Positions 52,997 to 61,836 of a DNA stretch of 64,000 nt are shown here, one piece after another. Where the stretch lies: assembly GCF_900108875.1 (NCBI RefSeq), contig NZ_FNYJ01000001.1, positions 62,001 to 126,000 on the forward strand, in the 5' to 3' direction. Each line of letters starts with the position of its first letter. Position 1 is the stretch's first letter. The notes under the pieces are model-generated. The model was not told where the DNA came from. It saw only the letters and a list, made by a program, of their open reading frames with translations, and ran no database searches. The position numbers and the translations under genes are program-made. The DNA is from Pseudomonas sp. NFR16 (GTDB lineage Bacteria > Pseudomonadota > Gammaproteobacteria > Pseudomonadales > Pseudomonadaceae).

Positions 52997-53519
52997 CTGT
53001 AATCCTCCTTCGTCCTCCCAAGGTCGGCCTTGGGGGTAGCTGCGAACATTGGCTACCGGCGATCGGCGGCCATGACTGTGCCTGACCGGCCTGACAGAAA
53101 GCGTGTTCAGGACAAGTAATAGAAGGGGCGGGGCTCAATGAGGTTCAGGGTTTCAAAGGGGAGGAAGATAAACGGTATGACGTGAGGAGCGCTAAGCAGC
53201 GTCTCCTGCGCACCATCAGTTTATCGGAGCCCATGGCAGTGGAAGAACCGCTACGCCTTACACGGGCGATTCATCAAGTAGCGGCCGTATGGTGGCAACC
53301 GGTGACTGAAGTCGAGGTTCACTGTCAACGCATGGAGATATAGCGCCAGCAAGGGCGTTTCGCGAAGGGCGCTCTGAAATAGTCCTCTATTTTCAACGAA
53401 TTAAGGGGTGTCTATCCGTTCGTCGTTTCTTGCTAAGGTCAATTAAACCCCGTGGTCGTTCGACGTTCAGAATTTATGCTCGTCGTAAGCGAGCGTTCAT
53501 TAATGATTGGAGAGCTATC
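52997..53519. other. intergenic region, one weak short ORF
   Basis: Over 500 bases. A 53-codon frame from GTG 53182 to TAG 53343 (contains RAIHQVAAVWWQPVTEVEV) has no strong ribosome site and no known family. The 3' part must include the promoter of the KGG stress gene. No dispersed repeat or strong hairpin was seen. Confidence 0.4.
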
Positions 53520-53696
53520 ATGGCTAACACCGGAAATAACAATCCAGGTAATTTCTCGAACGATCGTCAGAAGGCGTCTGAAGCTGGCAAAAAAGGCGGT
53601 CAAGCCTCTGGAGGCAGTTTCAGCAACGACCGAGAGAAAGCCTCGGAAGCTGGCAAAAAAGGCGGACAAAACAGTCACGGCGGTGGCCGTAGCTGA
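53520..53696 (+). CDS. KGG-motif stress-induced protein (YciG-like)
   Basis: 58 residues from ATG 53520; the frame is open upstream without a better start. It is built from two near-identical blocks: NFSNDRQKASEAGKKGGQ and SFSNDREKASEAGKKGGQ. KGG proteins are small, glycine- and lysine-rich, and induced in stationary phase or by stress in enterobacteria and pseudomonads. It sits alone, followed by a terminator-like hairpin. Confidence 0.87.
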   Translation: MANTGNNNPGNFSNDRQKASEAGKKGGQASGGSFSNDREKASEAGKKGGQNSHGGGRS

Positions 53697-53708
53697 TATC
53701 TGCCAAGC

Positions 53709-53740
53709 GATGGCGGAGCCTGGCTCCGCTATCGTCTTCT
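53709..53740 (+). terminator. terminator after the KGG gene
   Basis: GAT-G-GCGGAGC, loop CTG, GCTCCGC-T-ATC: an 11-bp stem including one G-T pair, then GTCTTCTCTC. It begins 13 bases after the stop. Confidence 0.65.
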
Positions 53741-54086
53741 CTCGTGGGGCTTGGGCCCGCTTGCAGTCTGTTCGAGCCCCTTGCTTCGACTGTTTCTCAA
53801 TACTTCTCAGGAACCTCTGCGCCGGTACTGAACGCGAGACCGATCAGGCGAATATAAGCGCAATTGCGATCAGGGAAGACGCTGCCCACTCGAAGCCGTC
53901 ACTCGCTGATAAGGTGCCCGCCCTTTGTCCTGGAGATGAGATCGAATCCAGACCGTCAATCACAATTTCATCCGAAATCAACAAGCATTGACCCGCTGTT
54001 GCCACGCGTTTGCCATAACCGCCGGACCTCGCAAAGCCCGTTCCGCCGCCTGCTGATCCTTTCCACTTCAACACGAGAATTTTGAA
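53741..54086. other. intergenic region before the PRISE-like gene
   Basis: 346 bases, no gene supported. Overlapping long frames on both strands here are shadows without ribosome sites. Presumed promoter of the reductase gene. Confidence 0.4.
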
Positions 54087-55139
54087 ATGAGCGATGAATT
54101 CGTAGCACTGGTCGTTGGTTCGAGCGGAATCATTGGCAGCGCTTTGGTCGAGACGCTGCACAGCGTGCCTGACTGGTCCGTGCGGGCTTTGCGTAAAACG
54201 GATCTGCCGGGAGTCGAAGCCATCGATTGTGACCTGAGCGATGCGCAGGCAACCCGTCTGGCGCTCAAGGCCGCTTCGGATACTACACATGTGTTCTATG
54301 CGGCGTTGCAAGCCGATCCGGATCTGGCGCGCGAGTCTGAAATCAACACCGTGATGCTCAGAAACGTCCTGGACGCATTGAAGGCGAATGGGGCTCCGTT
54401 ACAGCGGGTGGTGCATTATCAAGGGGCCAAAGTGTATGGCGTGCATTTGGGCGCAGGCATTGCACCTTTCTATGAAGATGATCCGCGCCACGTGGCTGCC
54501 AATTTCTACTATGCTCAAGAGGATTTGCTCAGAGAAAGACAGGCCAGCGACGGCCTGGACTGGAGCATCCTCAGACCGGATGTAGTGGTCGGCGACATCG
54601 CCGGCAACCCGATGAACATCGCAATGGTCATTGGAGTTTTCGCCGCACTGAGCAAACAGGCAGGCGTACCGCTGCGTTTTCCTGGTTCCATGCGCACTTA
54701 CAGAGAGGTCGTCGCTCAGGTCACCGACGCGCATTGGCTGGCCCGTGCCAGCCTGTGGGCTGCCGTCGCACCGACGGCGCGTAATGAGGCCTTCAATCTG
54801 GTGGGCGAGCCGTTTCGCTGGGAGCGCATCTGGACCAGGGTCGCCGACGCGCTGAACATGGATGTCGCCACGCCTCAGCCGTTCTCTCTCGCAAAGCACA
54901 TGCCCGGTAAAACCGGGGACTGGGAGCGGCTGGCAGCCAAGCACCGGCTGAACCCATTGCCTTATGAAAAGCTCGTCGGGTGGCCGTTCGGAGATTTCGT
55001 CTTCAATACCGAATTCGACATGATTTCGGACATGAACAAGATCCGTCGTGCAGGCTTCACGGAAGTGGTGAACAACGAAGAGATCCTGGTTGGTGCGTTG
55101 AAGGGATTGGCAGAGAAAGGACTTCTGCCAAGGAGTTGA
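54087..55139 (+). CDS. NAD(P)-dependent reductase, PRISE-like extended SDR
   Basis: 350 residues. The glycine motif is ALVVGSSGIIGSALVETLHS. Features of the progesterone 5-beta-reductase/iridoid synthase-like group: THVFYAALQADPDLARESE, VHYQGAKVYGVHLGAGIAPF, NFYYAQEDLLRERQASDG with the Tyr, then WSILRPDVVVGDIAGNPMN. These reduce enones with NADPH. Bacterial substrates are mostly unknown. Same direction as the formaldehyde-dehydrogenase-like gene 337 bases further on. Confidence 0.82.
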   Translation: MSDEFVALVVGSSGIIGSALVETLHSVPDWSVRALRKTDLPGVEAIDCDLSDAQATRLALKAASDTTHVFYAALQADPDLARESEINTVMLRNVLDALKANGAPLQRVVHYQGAKVYGVHLGAGIAPFYEDDPRHVAANFYYAQEDLLRERQASDGLDWSILRPDVVVGDIAGNPMNIAMVIGVFAALSKQAGVPLRFPGSMRTYREVVAQVTDAHWLARASLWAAVAPTARNEAFNLVGEPFRWERIWTRVADALNMDVATPQPFSLAKHMPGKTGDWERLAAKHRLNPLPYEKLVGWPFGDFVFNTEFDMISDMNKIRRAGFTEVVNNEEILVGALKGLAEKGLLPRS

Positions 55140-55411
55140 CTAAACCTCAGTGGGCTGAATCCCGTTGCCCGGGTCGCGGCCGCGTCGAAGGCAATGGTCT
55201 GTGATGAATGCCTACGCACGACTCCAGCAAATGATCGTGCTTGCGCCGAGCGTGATCGCCTGCTCTACAGGCGAGTGTTGATGGGGTCGGCAGCGCAATT
55301 GATCCCTGGATCATGGCGATGTCCAGATGCTCTTCGGTCCGATCTTCACCGCCGGTCCGGTAGTCGCCCGGATCTTTGATCTTATGGTCGGACTGCCTAG
55401 CCAAATGCCTT

Positions 55412-55447
55412 GTAGTAAACGAAGTAGTAAACGAAGTAGTAAACGAA
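55412..55447 (+). repeat. three tandem 12-bp repeats upstream of the FdhA-like gene
   Basis: GTAGTAAACGAA repeated three times exactly, ending 30 bases before ATG 55477. The 12-bp period is near one helical turn. It could be a multi-site operator or a slippage-prone tract that alters promoter spacing. Confidence 0.85.
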
Positions 55448-55476
55448 TCCAATTCAATTTTGAACGGGAGAATACT

Positions 55477-56616
55477 ATGAAAGCCATTGTGTACAACGGG
55501 CCACGCGACGTGAGCGTGCAAAATGTCCCCGACGCCAGGATCGAAAAGCCCACCGACGCAGTCGTGCGCATTACTACCACCAATATCTGCGGCTCTGACT
55601 TGCACATGTACGAGGGCCGTACCTCCATGGAAACTGGTCGAGTCTTCGGCCACGAGAACCTAGGGGAAGTCATCGAAGTCGGTGCCGGCGTAGACCGCAT
55701 CAAAGTCGGCGATCGCGTTTGTCTGCCGTTCAACATCGGCTGCGGTTTCTGCGAAAACTGTGAAAAGGGTCTGACCGGATTTTGCCTCACGGCCAATCCC
55801 GGCACTGCCGGAGCGGCATATGGCTTTGCCGATATGGGGCCTTATCAAGGCGGTCAAGCGGAACTGTTACGAGTGCCCTATGCAGACTTCAACTGCCTCG
55901 TACTGCCGGAGGATGCGCAGGAAAAAGAAAACGACTACGTGATGCTGTCCGATATCTTCCCTACCGGATGGCACGCAACGGAGTTGGCTGGCCTGATGCC
56001 GGGCGAGAGCATCGCCATTTATGGTGCGGGCCCGGTGGGTCTGATGGCCGCCCATGCCGCCATGATCAAAGGCGCTTCGCAGGTGTTCGTCGTCGACAAT
56101 CATCCGGACCGATTGCAACTCGCGGCACAAATGGGTGCCACGCCCATCAACGCGCTGGAAAAAGAAGCGGTGGACCAGATACTCAATCTGACTCACGGCA
56201 GAGGTACTGATCGAGGTTGTGAATGTGTGGGATACCAGTGCTGTGACAAACATGGTCATGAAGCTAACCATCTGACCATGAACAACTTGGTTGCCTCGAC
56301 CAAAGCCACGGGTGGTATTGGCGTCGTCGGCGTGTTCGTACCTCAGGATCCAGGCGCGCAGAACGAACTTGCCAAAGAAGGGAAGATGGCCTTTGATTTC
56401 GGCGCCTTCTGGTTCAAGGGGCAGCAGATTCGCACCGGTCAGGCCAACGTGAAGGCCTATAACCGTCGGCTTGCGGAGCTGATTCACCATGACCGCGCGA
56501 AACCTTCGCAGATCATTTCCCACAGCCTCAAGCTGGCCGAGGGGCCTGATGCGTACAAGCATTTTGACGCGCGAGATGAGGGTTGGACCAAAGTGGTTCT
56601 GAAGCCGGCAGCGTGA
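55477..56616 (+). CDS. glutathione-independent formaldehyde dehydrogenase-like zinc enzyme
   Basis: 379 residues from ATG 55477 (MKAIVYNGPRDVSVQNVPDA), with GGGAGAA upstream; the longer frame runs through the tandem repeat and was rejected. Zinc sites: NICGSDLHMYEGR, GHENLGEVIEVGAG, GCGFCENCEKGLTGFCL. Cofactor fold: IAIYGAGPVGLMAAHAAM. The insert ECVGYQCCDKHGHEANHLT resembles FdhA of P. putida, which oxidises formaldehyde to formate with bound NAD. Substrate in this strain is inferred by family. Confidence 0.88.
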   Translation: MKAIVYNGPRDVSVQNVPDARIEKPTDAVVRITTTNICGSDLHMYEGRTSMETGRVFGHENLGEVIEVGAGVDRIKVGDRVCLPFNIGCGFCENCEKGLTGFCLTANPGTAGAAYGFADMGPYQGGQAELLRVPYADFNCLVLPEDAQEKENDYVMLSDIFPTGWHATELAGLMPGESIAIYGAGPVGLMAAHAAMIKGASQVFVVDNHPDRLQLAAQMGATPINALEKEAVDQILNLTHGRGTDRGCECVGYQCCDKHGHEANHLTMNNLVASTKATGGIGVVGVFVPQDPGAQNELAKEGKMAFDFGAFWFKGQQIRTGQANVKAYNRRLAELIHHDRAKPSQIISHSLKLAEGPDAYKHFDARDEGWTKVVLKPAA

Positions 56617-57042
56617 TGGCCAGTTTCATGGCTTGAGCCGACGATCAAGCGGCATTGTGGAGGCGTCAGATGATGCGTACTGCAATGCCGCTCACGTCCT
56701 CTTTACATCGGTATCTTCAACCGGCAGCTCTCCTCCATGCATTTCGGTGGACAGAGTAGGCTGTGCCGATCGACCTGCACCCGCACGAGTACCTCAACGC
56801 TCAGCAAGCACCCATCCAGACTGCAGAAGTGCAATGACGGACTCGTCTGCGGGGCTCCGCGCATTTCTGTTCAAGGAATTGTCGCGCGGGCGAATTACCA
56901 TTTCAGTTAGCGAAACGATGCATTGCCACCCGCCTGGCTTCTTATCGAAAGCGCAAGCATGGATGATTCAGCCAACGCGGATTTGCTCGTCCAGAAGCAA
57001 GTTCGGCACATCCATCGACGGTGCGATTCAGGAGCTGCAGAC
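56617..57042. other. intergenic region, nothing recognised
   Basis: 426 bases. A plus-strand frame of 147 codons (56633-57076) lacks a ribosome site and has shadow-like composition. Presumed promoter of the alpha/beta hydrolase gene. Confidence 0.4.
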
Positions 57043-57990
57043 ATGTCAGTGCGCGCAAGAATATTCGTGGGTTTGATGCTTTCATGGGTATTTGGCCTGG
57101 GCCAGGTATTCGCCGACGCTTCAGTAAAGAGATCGCCTCAGATGGCTTACCGCGATGTTGTGGTGGACGGGGTGAAGATTGCCTACCGCGAAACAGGTGA
57201 TCGCAACGCTCCTGCGGTGCTGCTGTTGCACGGCGTCCCCAGTTCCTCGCGGATGTACGACGCACTGATGCGGCGCTTGGGGGATCGATTCCACTTGATC
57301 GCGCCCGATTACCCAGGCTTTGGCAACAGTGACGCACCGCCACCGGGCCAGTTCAGCTACACCTTCGATCATTACGCGCAATTGATGGAGCACTTCACTG
57401 ACACCGTAGGCATCAAGCAGTACGCGCTGTTCATGCAGGATTACGGCGCACCGGTGGGCATGCGTCTCGCCATGAGCAGACCTGACGCAGTGACTGCGAT
57501 GATCTTCCAGAACGGCAACGTTTACACAGAAGGTCTGGGCAAGATGTGGGAGACCCGAAAAGCCTACTGGGAAAACCGTTCGGCCCACGAAGCCAAGCTT
57601 CAAGCCGCGCACCTATCGGTCGAACTGACGCGAGCGCGTCATATCGGAACCGACCCGGATGTGAGTGCCTACGATCCCGACCTCTGGCAGGACGAAGTGG
57701 CTTTTCTCAACCGTCCTGGTGAGGCCGCCATCCAGATGGAACTGATCTACGACTATCGCACCAACATCGCAGCGTATCCGGTCTGGCAGGCATGGTTGCG
57801 AAGCCACGCGCCTCGCACTTTAGTGCTTTGGGGCAAGTATGATCCGGCGTTCCTCGTCGAGGGCGCCTATGCCTTCAAACGCGATGTTCCCAGCGCGCAA
57901 ATCGAAATTCTCGACGCCGGGCATTTTGCGATGGACACTCGGCTGGAAGAGGTCGTTGATCGTTCAGTCCGGTTTTTGACTCAACCGTGA
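57043..57990 (+). CDS. exported alpha/beta hydrolase, haloalkane dehalogenase/epoxide hydrolase-like
   Basis: 315 residues from ATG 57043 (GGAG 8 bases upstream); starting there gives a signal peptide MSVRARIFVGLMLSWVFGLG ending QVFADA. Oxyanion region VLLLHGVPSSSRMYDAL, then LIAPDYPGFGNSD, nucleophile Asp in FMQDYGAPVGMRLA, and catalytic His in EILDAGHFAMDT. A nucleophilic Asp in the D-x-G-x-P motif and WGKYDPAF fit dehalogenase/epoxide hydrolase enzymes. Export is less usual for this group. It converges on the serine hydrolase gene. Confidence 0.87.
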   Translation: MSVRARIFVGLMLSWVFGLGQVFADASVKRSPQMAYRDVVVDGVKIAYRETGDRNAPAVLLLHGVPSSSRMYDALMRRLGDRFHLIAPDYPGFGNSDAPPPGQFSYTFDHYAQLMEHFTDTVGIKQYALFMQDYGAPVGMRLAMSRPDAVTAMIFQNGNVYTEGLGKMWETRKAYWENRSAHEAKLQAAHLSVELTRARHIGTDPDVSAYDPDLWQDEVAFLNRPGEAAIQMELIYDYRTNIAAYPVWQAWLRSHAPRTLVLWGKYDPAFLVEGAYAFKRDVPSAQIEILDAGHFAMDTRLEEVVDRSVRFLTQP

Positions 57991-58002
57991 GTGAGTCGGT
58001 AT

Positions 58003-58045
58003 GACCGGCTGCAAAATTCCCGGATTTTGCTGAAGGTGGCCGGTC
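58003..58045. terminator. two-tier hairpin between convergent genes
   Basis: Outer arms GACCGGC (58003-58009) and GCCGGTC (58039-58045); inner arms GCAAAAT (58011-58017) and ATTTTGC (58024-58030). It starts 12 bases after the hydrolase stop; likely an mRNA 3' end. Confidence 0.5.
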
Positions 58046-58217
58046 TGCGGTGTTGACTGATGCATCTGCTGTGCAGAGGATGAGCTGAGTCCGCGGTCGC
58101 CAACGCGTTCGTCGATCGAGCTTCTGCGCAATGGGCATGGAAGGCCCCGGTATGGGGCAGGAGCGAGGGTCGTCGCTCCCAGGCATCGCCTAGAGGCCGC
58201 GCCAGGTGACAGTGACC

Positions 58218-59108
58218 TCAGGTCGCGTGAGGTCGCACAGCGTTTATCAGTCGCTCGGTCACGATGTTTTCCACATCTCCCTCAGTGGCGCCTGCGTCAA
58301 ATGCAGCACAGCAGGCCGACGTCTCCCCGGCGACCACGCGGTAAACGGCGATGACACTGCCCGGTCCGCATCCTGTGTGTCCACAGAGAGACCATTTGCC
58401 GCCGACTGACCCTTTCATGACGCCCAGACCGTAACCCGGGCTGATCCAAGGGCGTCCAGCAATCGGGCCACCCAGCGCTCGTACTGTTTGCATCTGCTCA
58501 AGCAACTCGCGGGAAATCAGATTTGCGTGGAAAAGTCGATCCAGGAACCGCGCTGCGTGCGACACGGAACCGATGAGCAATCCGTGGTAAACCCAGGCGG
58601 GATCGTAATCTGCGGGGATTCCGGGTACCGTCGTTTGCAGGTCTGCCTGCCTTCTCGCAAAGCGAACGTCGTACAGACCGAGAGGCGTCAATGCCCGCTG
58701 AGCCACGGCTTCCTCAAGGGGCAGGTCAGTCAGCTGTTCGATAAGCCTGCCAATCAGCAAATAGCCCACATTGGAATAACGCCAGCCCCTCCCGGGTTCG
58801 TATCGAAGGCGAAGGCCGTCAAGGCGTTGCATCATTTCATCTGCCGACCACGCGCGTTCTTTATTCGCAACGGCGGCGTGATACTCCGCAAGTTCGCCGT
58901 AATCGGCCAGACCCGCCTCATGCCGCAGCAACTGGCGCAACGTAAAACGCTGGCCGAGAACCGTCGTATCCAATTCAACAAACCCATCACGCACCAATGA
59001 AAGCGCTGTAACAGCCAGAACCGTCTTCGTGAAACTCCACCAGGGAACTAACGCTTCGGATGGTTCGGGTGTGGCCGGCTGGCCCTGCAGCACAAGAGAA
59101 GTGAGCAT
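58218..59108 (-). CDS. serine hydrolase of the class C beta-lactamase fold
   Basis: 296 residues from ATG 59108 (MLTSLVLQGQPATPEPSEAL), with AAGGA upstream; the open frame continues 100 codons further in low-quality sequence. Catalytic motifs: SFTK (Ser-x2-Lys, in VPWWSFTKTVLA), RYSNVGYLLIGRL (Tyr-x-Asn) and CGHTGCGPGS (His-Thr-Gly). No signal peptide is seen, so it is probably a cytoplasmic esterase or peptidase-like enzyme and not an antibiotic-resistance lactamase. Substrate unknown. Confidence 0.86.
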   Translation of the reverse strand: MLTSLVLQGQPATPEPSEALVPWWSFTKTVLAVTALSLVRDGFVELDTTVLGQRFTLRQLLRHEAGLADYGELAEYHAAVANKERAWSADEMMQRLDGLRLRYEPGRGWRYSNVGYLLIGRLIEQLTDLPLEEAVAQRALTPLGLYDVRFARRQADLQTTVPGIPADYDPAWVYHGLLIGSVSHAARFLDRLFHANLISRELLEQMQTVRALGGPIAGRPWISPGYGLGVMKGSVGGKWSLCGHTGCGPGSVIAVYRVVAGETSACCAAFDAGATEGDVENIVTERLINAVRPHAT

Positions 59109-59305
59109 GGGTGTCCTTGTGGTGTTGAGTGGGGCGGCGGCTGGACGGGATATCTTGGATGCTTGCTGAATCGAGCTCAATGGGTGGGTGTCGATTTGTG
59201 CGGCTGAGGCTGGTCTATGGCTGACTATCTGACTGGAAACACCGAGCTTGAAAGATCGATAGGCGGTCGATGTGGTTGGGCTTTTTTTACCGATGGGTGG
59301 CTGAC

Positions 59306-59524
59306 ATGGGAAGTGATTCCTCGTTGCAGATCGAACGCGCCGCTTATGAGGAATTCGTCCTGCTTTGGAGCCAAGGGAGCTTCGAGCATCAGCGATTGGG
59401 GCAAGCATTTTACAACCACTTCAGCCTTCACAAACTCACCGACCAGGCCCGATTGCATGGCTTGTACGAGGCCGACGGTGAGAAAGCTTCGGGCTTGATC
59501 CTGGGGCTTTTCCACCTTCACTGA
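59306..59524 (+). CDS. small hypothetical protein
   Basis: 72 residues from ATG 59306. ERAAYEEFVLLWSQGSFEHQ, then LGQAFYNHFSLHKLTD and ends LILGLFHLH. A largely helical protein; no strong ribosome site. I recall similar short Pseudomonas hypotheticals but no function. The 197 bases before it are the back-to-back spacer to the serine hydrolase. Confidence 0.5.
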   Translation: MGSDSSLQIERAAYEEFVLLWSQGSFEHQRLGQAFYNHFSLHKLTDQARLHGLYEADGEKASGLILGLFHLH

Positions 59525-59708
59525 GTAGCAGTTTTCGACCGGAAGCTGCCTCTGAAAGGAGTTGAGTACGAGATGGCGCGATTGTGAGGATCCAATCTTT
59601 AGCTCTAAAGGGGGTGTTAGGCTCTTTTCATTGGCGATAGGCAATGAGGAGATGACGGATATTCTCTGAAGAAGCAGATCGTTGCCATCCAAACATAAGA
59701 ATTATCTA

Positions 59709-59909
59709 ATGACACTAGCTGGCTTGCAGCAACTGTCTGTATCTCAGAGCGAACTGGTTCTTCCCTATGTCCATGCGATTACGGCACTGCAAATGCTAGA
59801 GACAGCTGGTGCGCCCCTGTTGGGTTGGGAGGGTTGGCTGCTCTATCCGGACGGTACGCTGGGTCATGCCGACAAATATCAAGGCACCGTTGAGACCGTG
59901 AAGGCCTGA
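59709..59909 (+). CDS. small hypothetical protein (WEGW type)
   Basis: 66 residues from ATG 59709. VSQSELVLPYVHAITALQML, then LLGWEGWLLYPDGTLGHADK, then YQGTVETVKA. The 'WEGW.lyPDG.lGH...yqGT' motif is one I associate with short conserved pseudomonad proteins without known role. It ends 27 bases before a dispersed-repeat copy (59937-59960). Confidence 0.5.
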   Translation: MTLAGLQQLSVSQSELVLPYVHAITALQMLETAGAPLLGWEGWLLYPDGTLGHADKYQGTVETVKA

Positions 59910-59936
59910 ACACATTTCGTTTGCTGCTCGGCAGGT

Positions 59937-59960
59937 GTCCGCTTCTGGCCGATCTCTGCC
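59937..59960 (+). repeat. dispersed intergenic repeat copy
   Basis: GTCCGCTTCTGGCCGATCTC plus TGCC, between two convergent hypothetical genes. Confidence 0.7.
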
Positions 59961-60022
59961 AGTTCCCAACCAAGGCCTGCCGAAGTTCCACGGTATTCAA
60001 ATCCCACGCGGTATCAGTTCGC

Positions 60023-60643
60023 TCAGGGAGAGTTAAAGCTAATCTCCATCGCGTGTCGGTCGCCATCCAGCAGATATGACTGATGCTTCTTGTATAAGAC
60101 CGACAGCAGTTCACGGTTAGGACCAACAACGTCCATACCTCTGTCGTCATAGGGAAAAACCACGACCTTTTTCTGCAAGTTGAACAGATAAACGTCGCAG
60201 CCAGGGTTGGGTTGAATCTTGCGAAAATCCTTCGCTAGCGCGCACCACAGCAGCGTTTCAAGCAGCGATGCAGAAACCTCAAACGACAGGTAAAGCCAAC
60301 ACTCGGGCGATGTCTCGTGCAGCCACTCTTCTGGATCTATCTCCTCGCTCCAGATGGATCGCTGATTCGGGATTGAAACGCCGGCCGACGCCAAGGATTG
60401 GAGCGTCCTTCGATGCTCAAAATGGCCCGTGCCAGAGTGCTTTCGTAGACAAGCGACGATAGGATCATCAGCGAATATGTCCTTGCAGATCAGTGTCGCC
60501 CTGCGCAACGCCAAGAGAAACAGTTCAAGTGCATTTCCTGACTCTGAGAGTCGGAATCGCAGCCCTGCTGGATAGGAGTAAAACAGAGGTCTCTGGAAAA
60601 CAGACGGGCCGAAATCTTGCAGGATCTGCTGATCAAGTTTCAT
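60023..60643 (-). CDS. DUF3885 family protein
   Basis: 206 residues. FQRPLFYSYPAGLRFRLSES, then LELFLLALRRATLICKDIF and, at the C-terminus, VFPYDDRGMDVVGPNRELL followed by LYKKHQSYLLDGDRHAMEI. The YDDRGMD/LY..h..wllD.DR ending is the hallmark of DUF3885. In some bacteria the family is linked to polymorphic toxin immunity loci, but no toxin gene is seen here. Function unassigned. Confidence 0.75.
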   Translation of the reverse strand: MKLDQQILQDFGPSVFQRPLFYSYPAGLRFRLSESGNALELFLLALRRATLICKDIFADDPIVACLRKHSGTGHFEHRRTLQSLASAGVSIPNQRSIWSEEIDPEEWLHETSPECWLYLSFEVSASLLETLLWCALAKDFRKIQPNPGCDVYLFNLQKKVVVFPYDDRGMDVVGPNRELLSVLYKKHQSYLLDGDRHAMEISFNSP

Positions 60644-61158
60644 TGGCGAGTCACCTTTGGAATTCAGGGAGCATCACGGATCGATGACGTGAACCGGAAT
60701 CGTAACCTAAAGGAGGAGCTGTCTGCCGCCCGTCATGACTATCTCTTTAAGGCGGACAGCCGACGTATACGCACCGTTCACAACTATCGCGGGTGCGTAT
60801 GAATAGAATTTTCACGCAACGAAATTGCTATAACGCGGCATATCGTCTTGCTCACGACCACGCTGCCGGAGCGCTGGAGGTTGATGGCTATCAGCAGACA
60901 GTCGAACTGTGCGGTGACGCGCCGGTGGTTGGATATTTTGCTGCATAATCCAGTGCAGGTCGGACATCCCTGTGCATGAGCAAGAGTCGTTCGCTGGGCG
61001 CTGCGGATTGCTTTGTAGCTGACGATGGTGCTGTGCGGGATCTATCGGGGCCGATATTTATGGATATGCTTTGCACGCTGGTGTAGTCCCCACGTCCGCT
61101 CCCGGCTGTAGTGGTCCGTCTCCAGAGATTGCTTTCGCCCCATAGCAGCCACACCCAC
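60644..61158. other. intergenic region, nothing recognised
   Basis: 515 bases on the far side of the DUF3885 start. A weak repeat-like string GAGCTGTCTGCCGCC lies near 60716. Frames here are short and lack ribosome sites. It should hold the DUF3885 promoter and the 3' end of the HIT-like gene. Confidence 0.4.
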
Positions 61159-61668
61159 CTACCGATGCTCAACAATCAACGCATCACGCGCGAATTCTTT
61201 ACGCAGTAGGTTGACGGTTTCGTCAACGGATGGCCCCTGTATCGCCGGCGGGTCAGGGCGCTCACAAAACTCGCGCCAGACAAAAAGGGTCAACTCTGCA
61301 CCGTCTGTTTGAGACACGGCGTTGGGGCGTGAGCCAAATGCTTGGAGCGACCTGTATCTCTGATCTTTCCAGAACAGATTTTCGATCCACAGATAGATTG
61401 GGATGAAGTGAAAATGGATGGAGTATCCCGCGTCATGACCGAAGCGGCCGATGTACAAGCATTTCGGATGCAGATGCGTTTCGATAGCGAGTTGGATTTT
61501 CGCCTGTAACCGCCCAAGCTCAGTCAATGCCTCAGCCGGAAGTTCCGCCAGTGAGTTGGTCATCTGCTTTGCGCTGAGCATCAGATAGCCAGGCAACGCG
61601 CTGTCGGTGCGGTGATTTACAACCCAATTCGCTGACTGGTGAATGATGAAGTGCGGCGATATTTCCAT
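61159..61668 (-). CDS. HIT-like family protein (intact copy)
   Basis: 169 residues from ATG 61668 (AAGG upstream); a GTG start 27 bases earlier is also open. ISPHFIIHQSANWVVNHRTD then SALPGYLMLSAKQMTNSLAE resembles the front half of HIT proteins, and GHDAGYSIHFHFIPIY gives His-Phe-His in place of the usual HxHxH triad, so nucleotide hydrolase activity is uncertain. A nonsense-ridden copy lies at 34978-35360. The C-terminal part (TLFVWREFCERPDPPAI) is beyond the HIT core. Confidence 0.7.
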   Translation of the reverse strand: MEISPHFIIHQSANWVVNHRTDSALPGYLMLSAKQMTNSLAELPAEALTELGRLQAKIQLAIETHLHPKCLYIGRFGHDAGYSIHFHFIPIYLWIENLFWKDQRYRSLQAFGSRPNAVSQTDGAELTLFVWREFCERPDPPAIQGPSVDETVNLLRKEFARDALIVEHR

Positions 61669-61721
61669 GTGACGGCCTTGATCAGTGATTGACACAGGGT
61701 ATCATTCGCCTTCTGAGTGGG

Positions 61722-61752
61722 GTCGGCTTCTGGCCGATTTCTGCCTGTCATG
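61722..61752 (+). repeat. dispersed intergenic repeat copy
   Basis: GTCGGCTTCTGGCCGATTTC, then TGCCTGTCATGA. Lies upstream of the HIT-like gene. Confidence 0.65.
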
Positions 61753-61836
61753 AGTGGCATAAATCGGCCAATAGCATTTCTTCAGGCCTACCCCTACACA
61801 TCCGAGGAAGCTTCTTAAATCAAAGCAAGGATCGTC

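Noticed and set aside
53452..53991. 179-codon plus-strand frame over the KGG gene
   Set aside because: Out of frame with the KGG protein, which has the recognisable repeats; no ribosome site.
55412..55447. CRISPR-like array
   Set aside because: Three 12-bp units with no spacers and no cas genes; it is a plain tandem repeat.
55327..55476. upstream extension of the FdhA-like gene
   Set aside because: It would translate the tandem repeat; ATG 55477 has a ribosome site and begins at the normal family N-terminus.
58140..59408. class C beta-lactamase as an antibiotic-resistance gene
   Set aside because: The motifs are those of the wider serine-hydrolase family, there is no signal peptide, and nothing links it to resistance.
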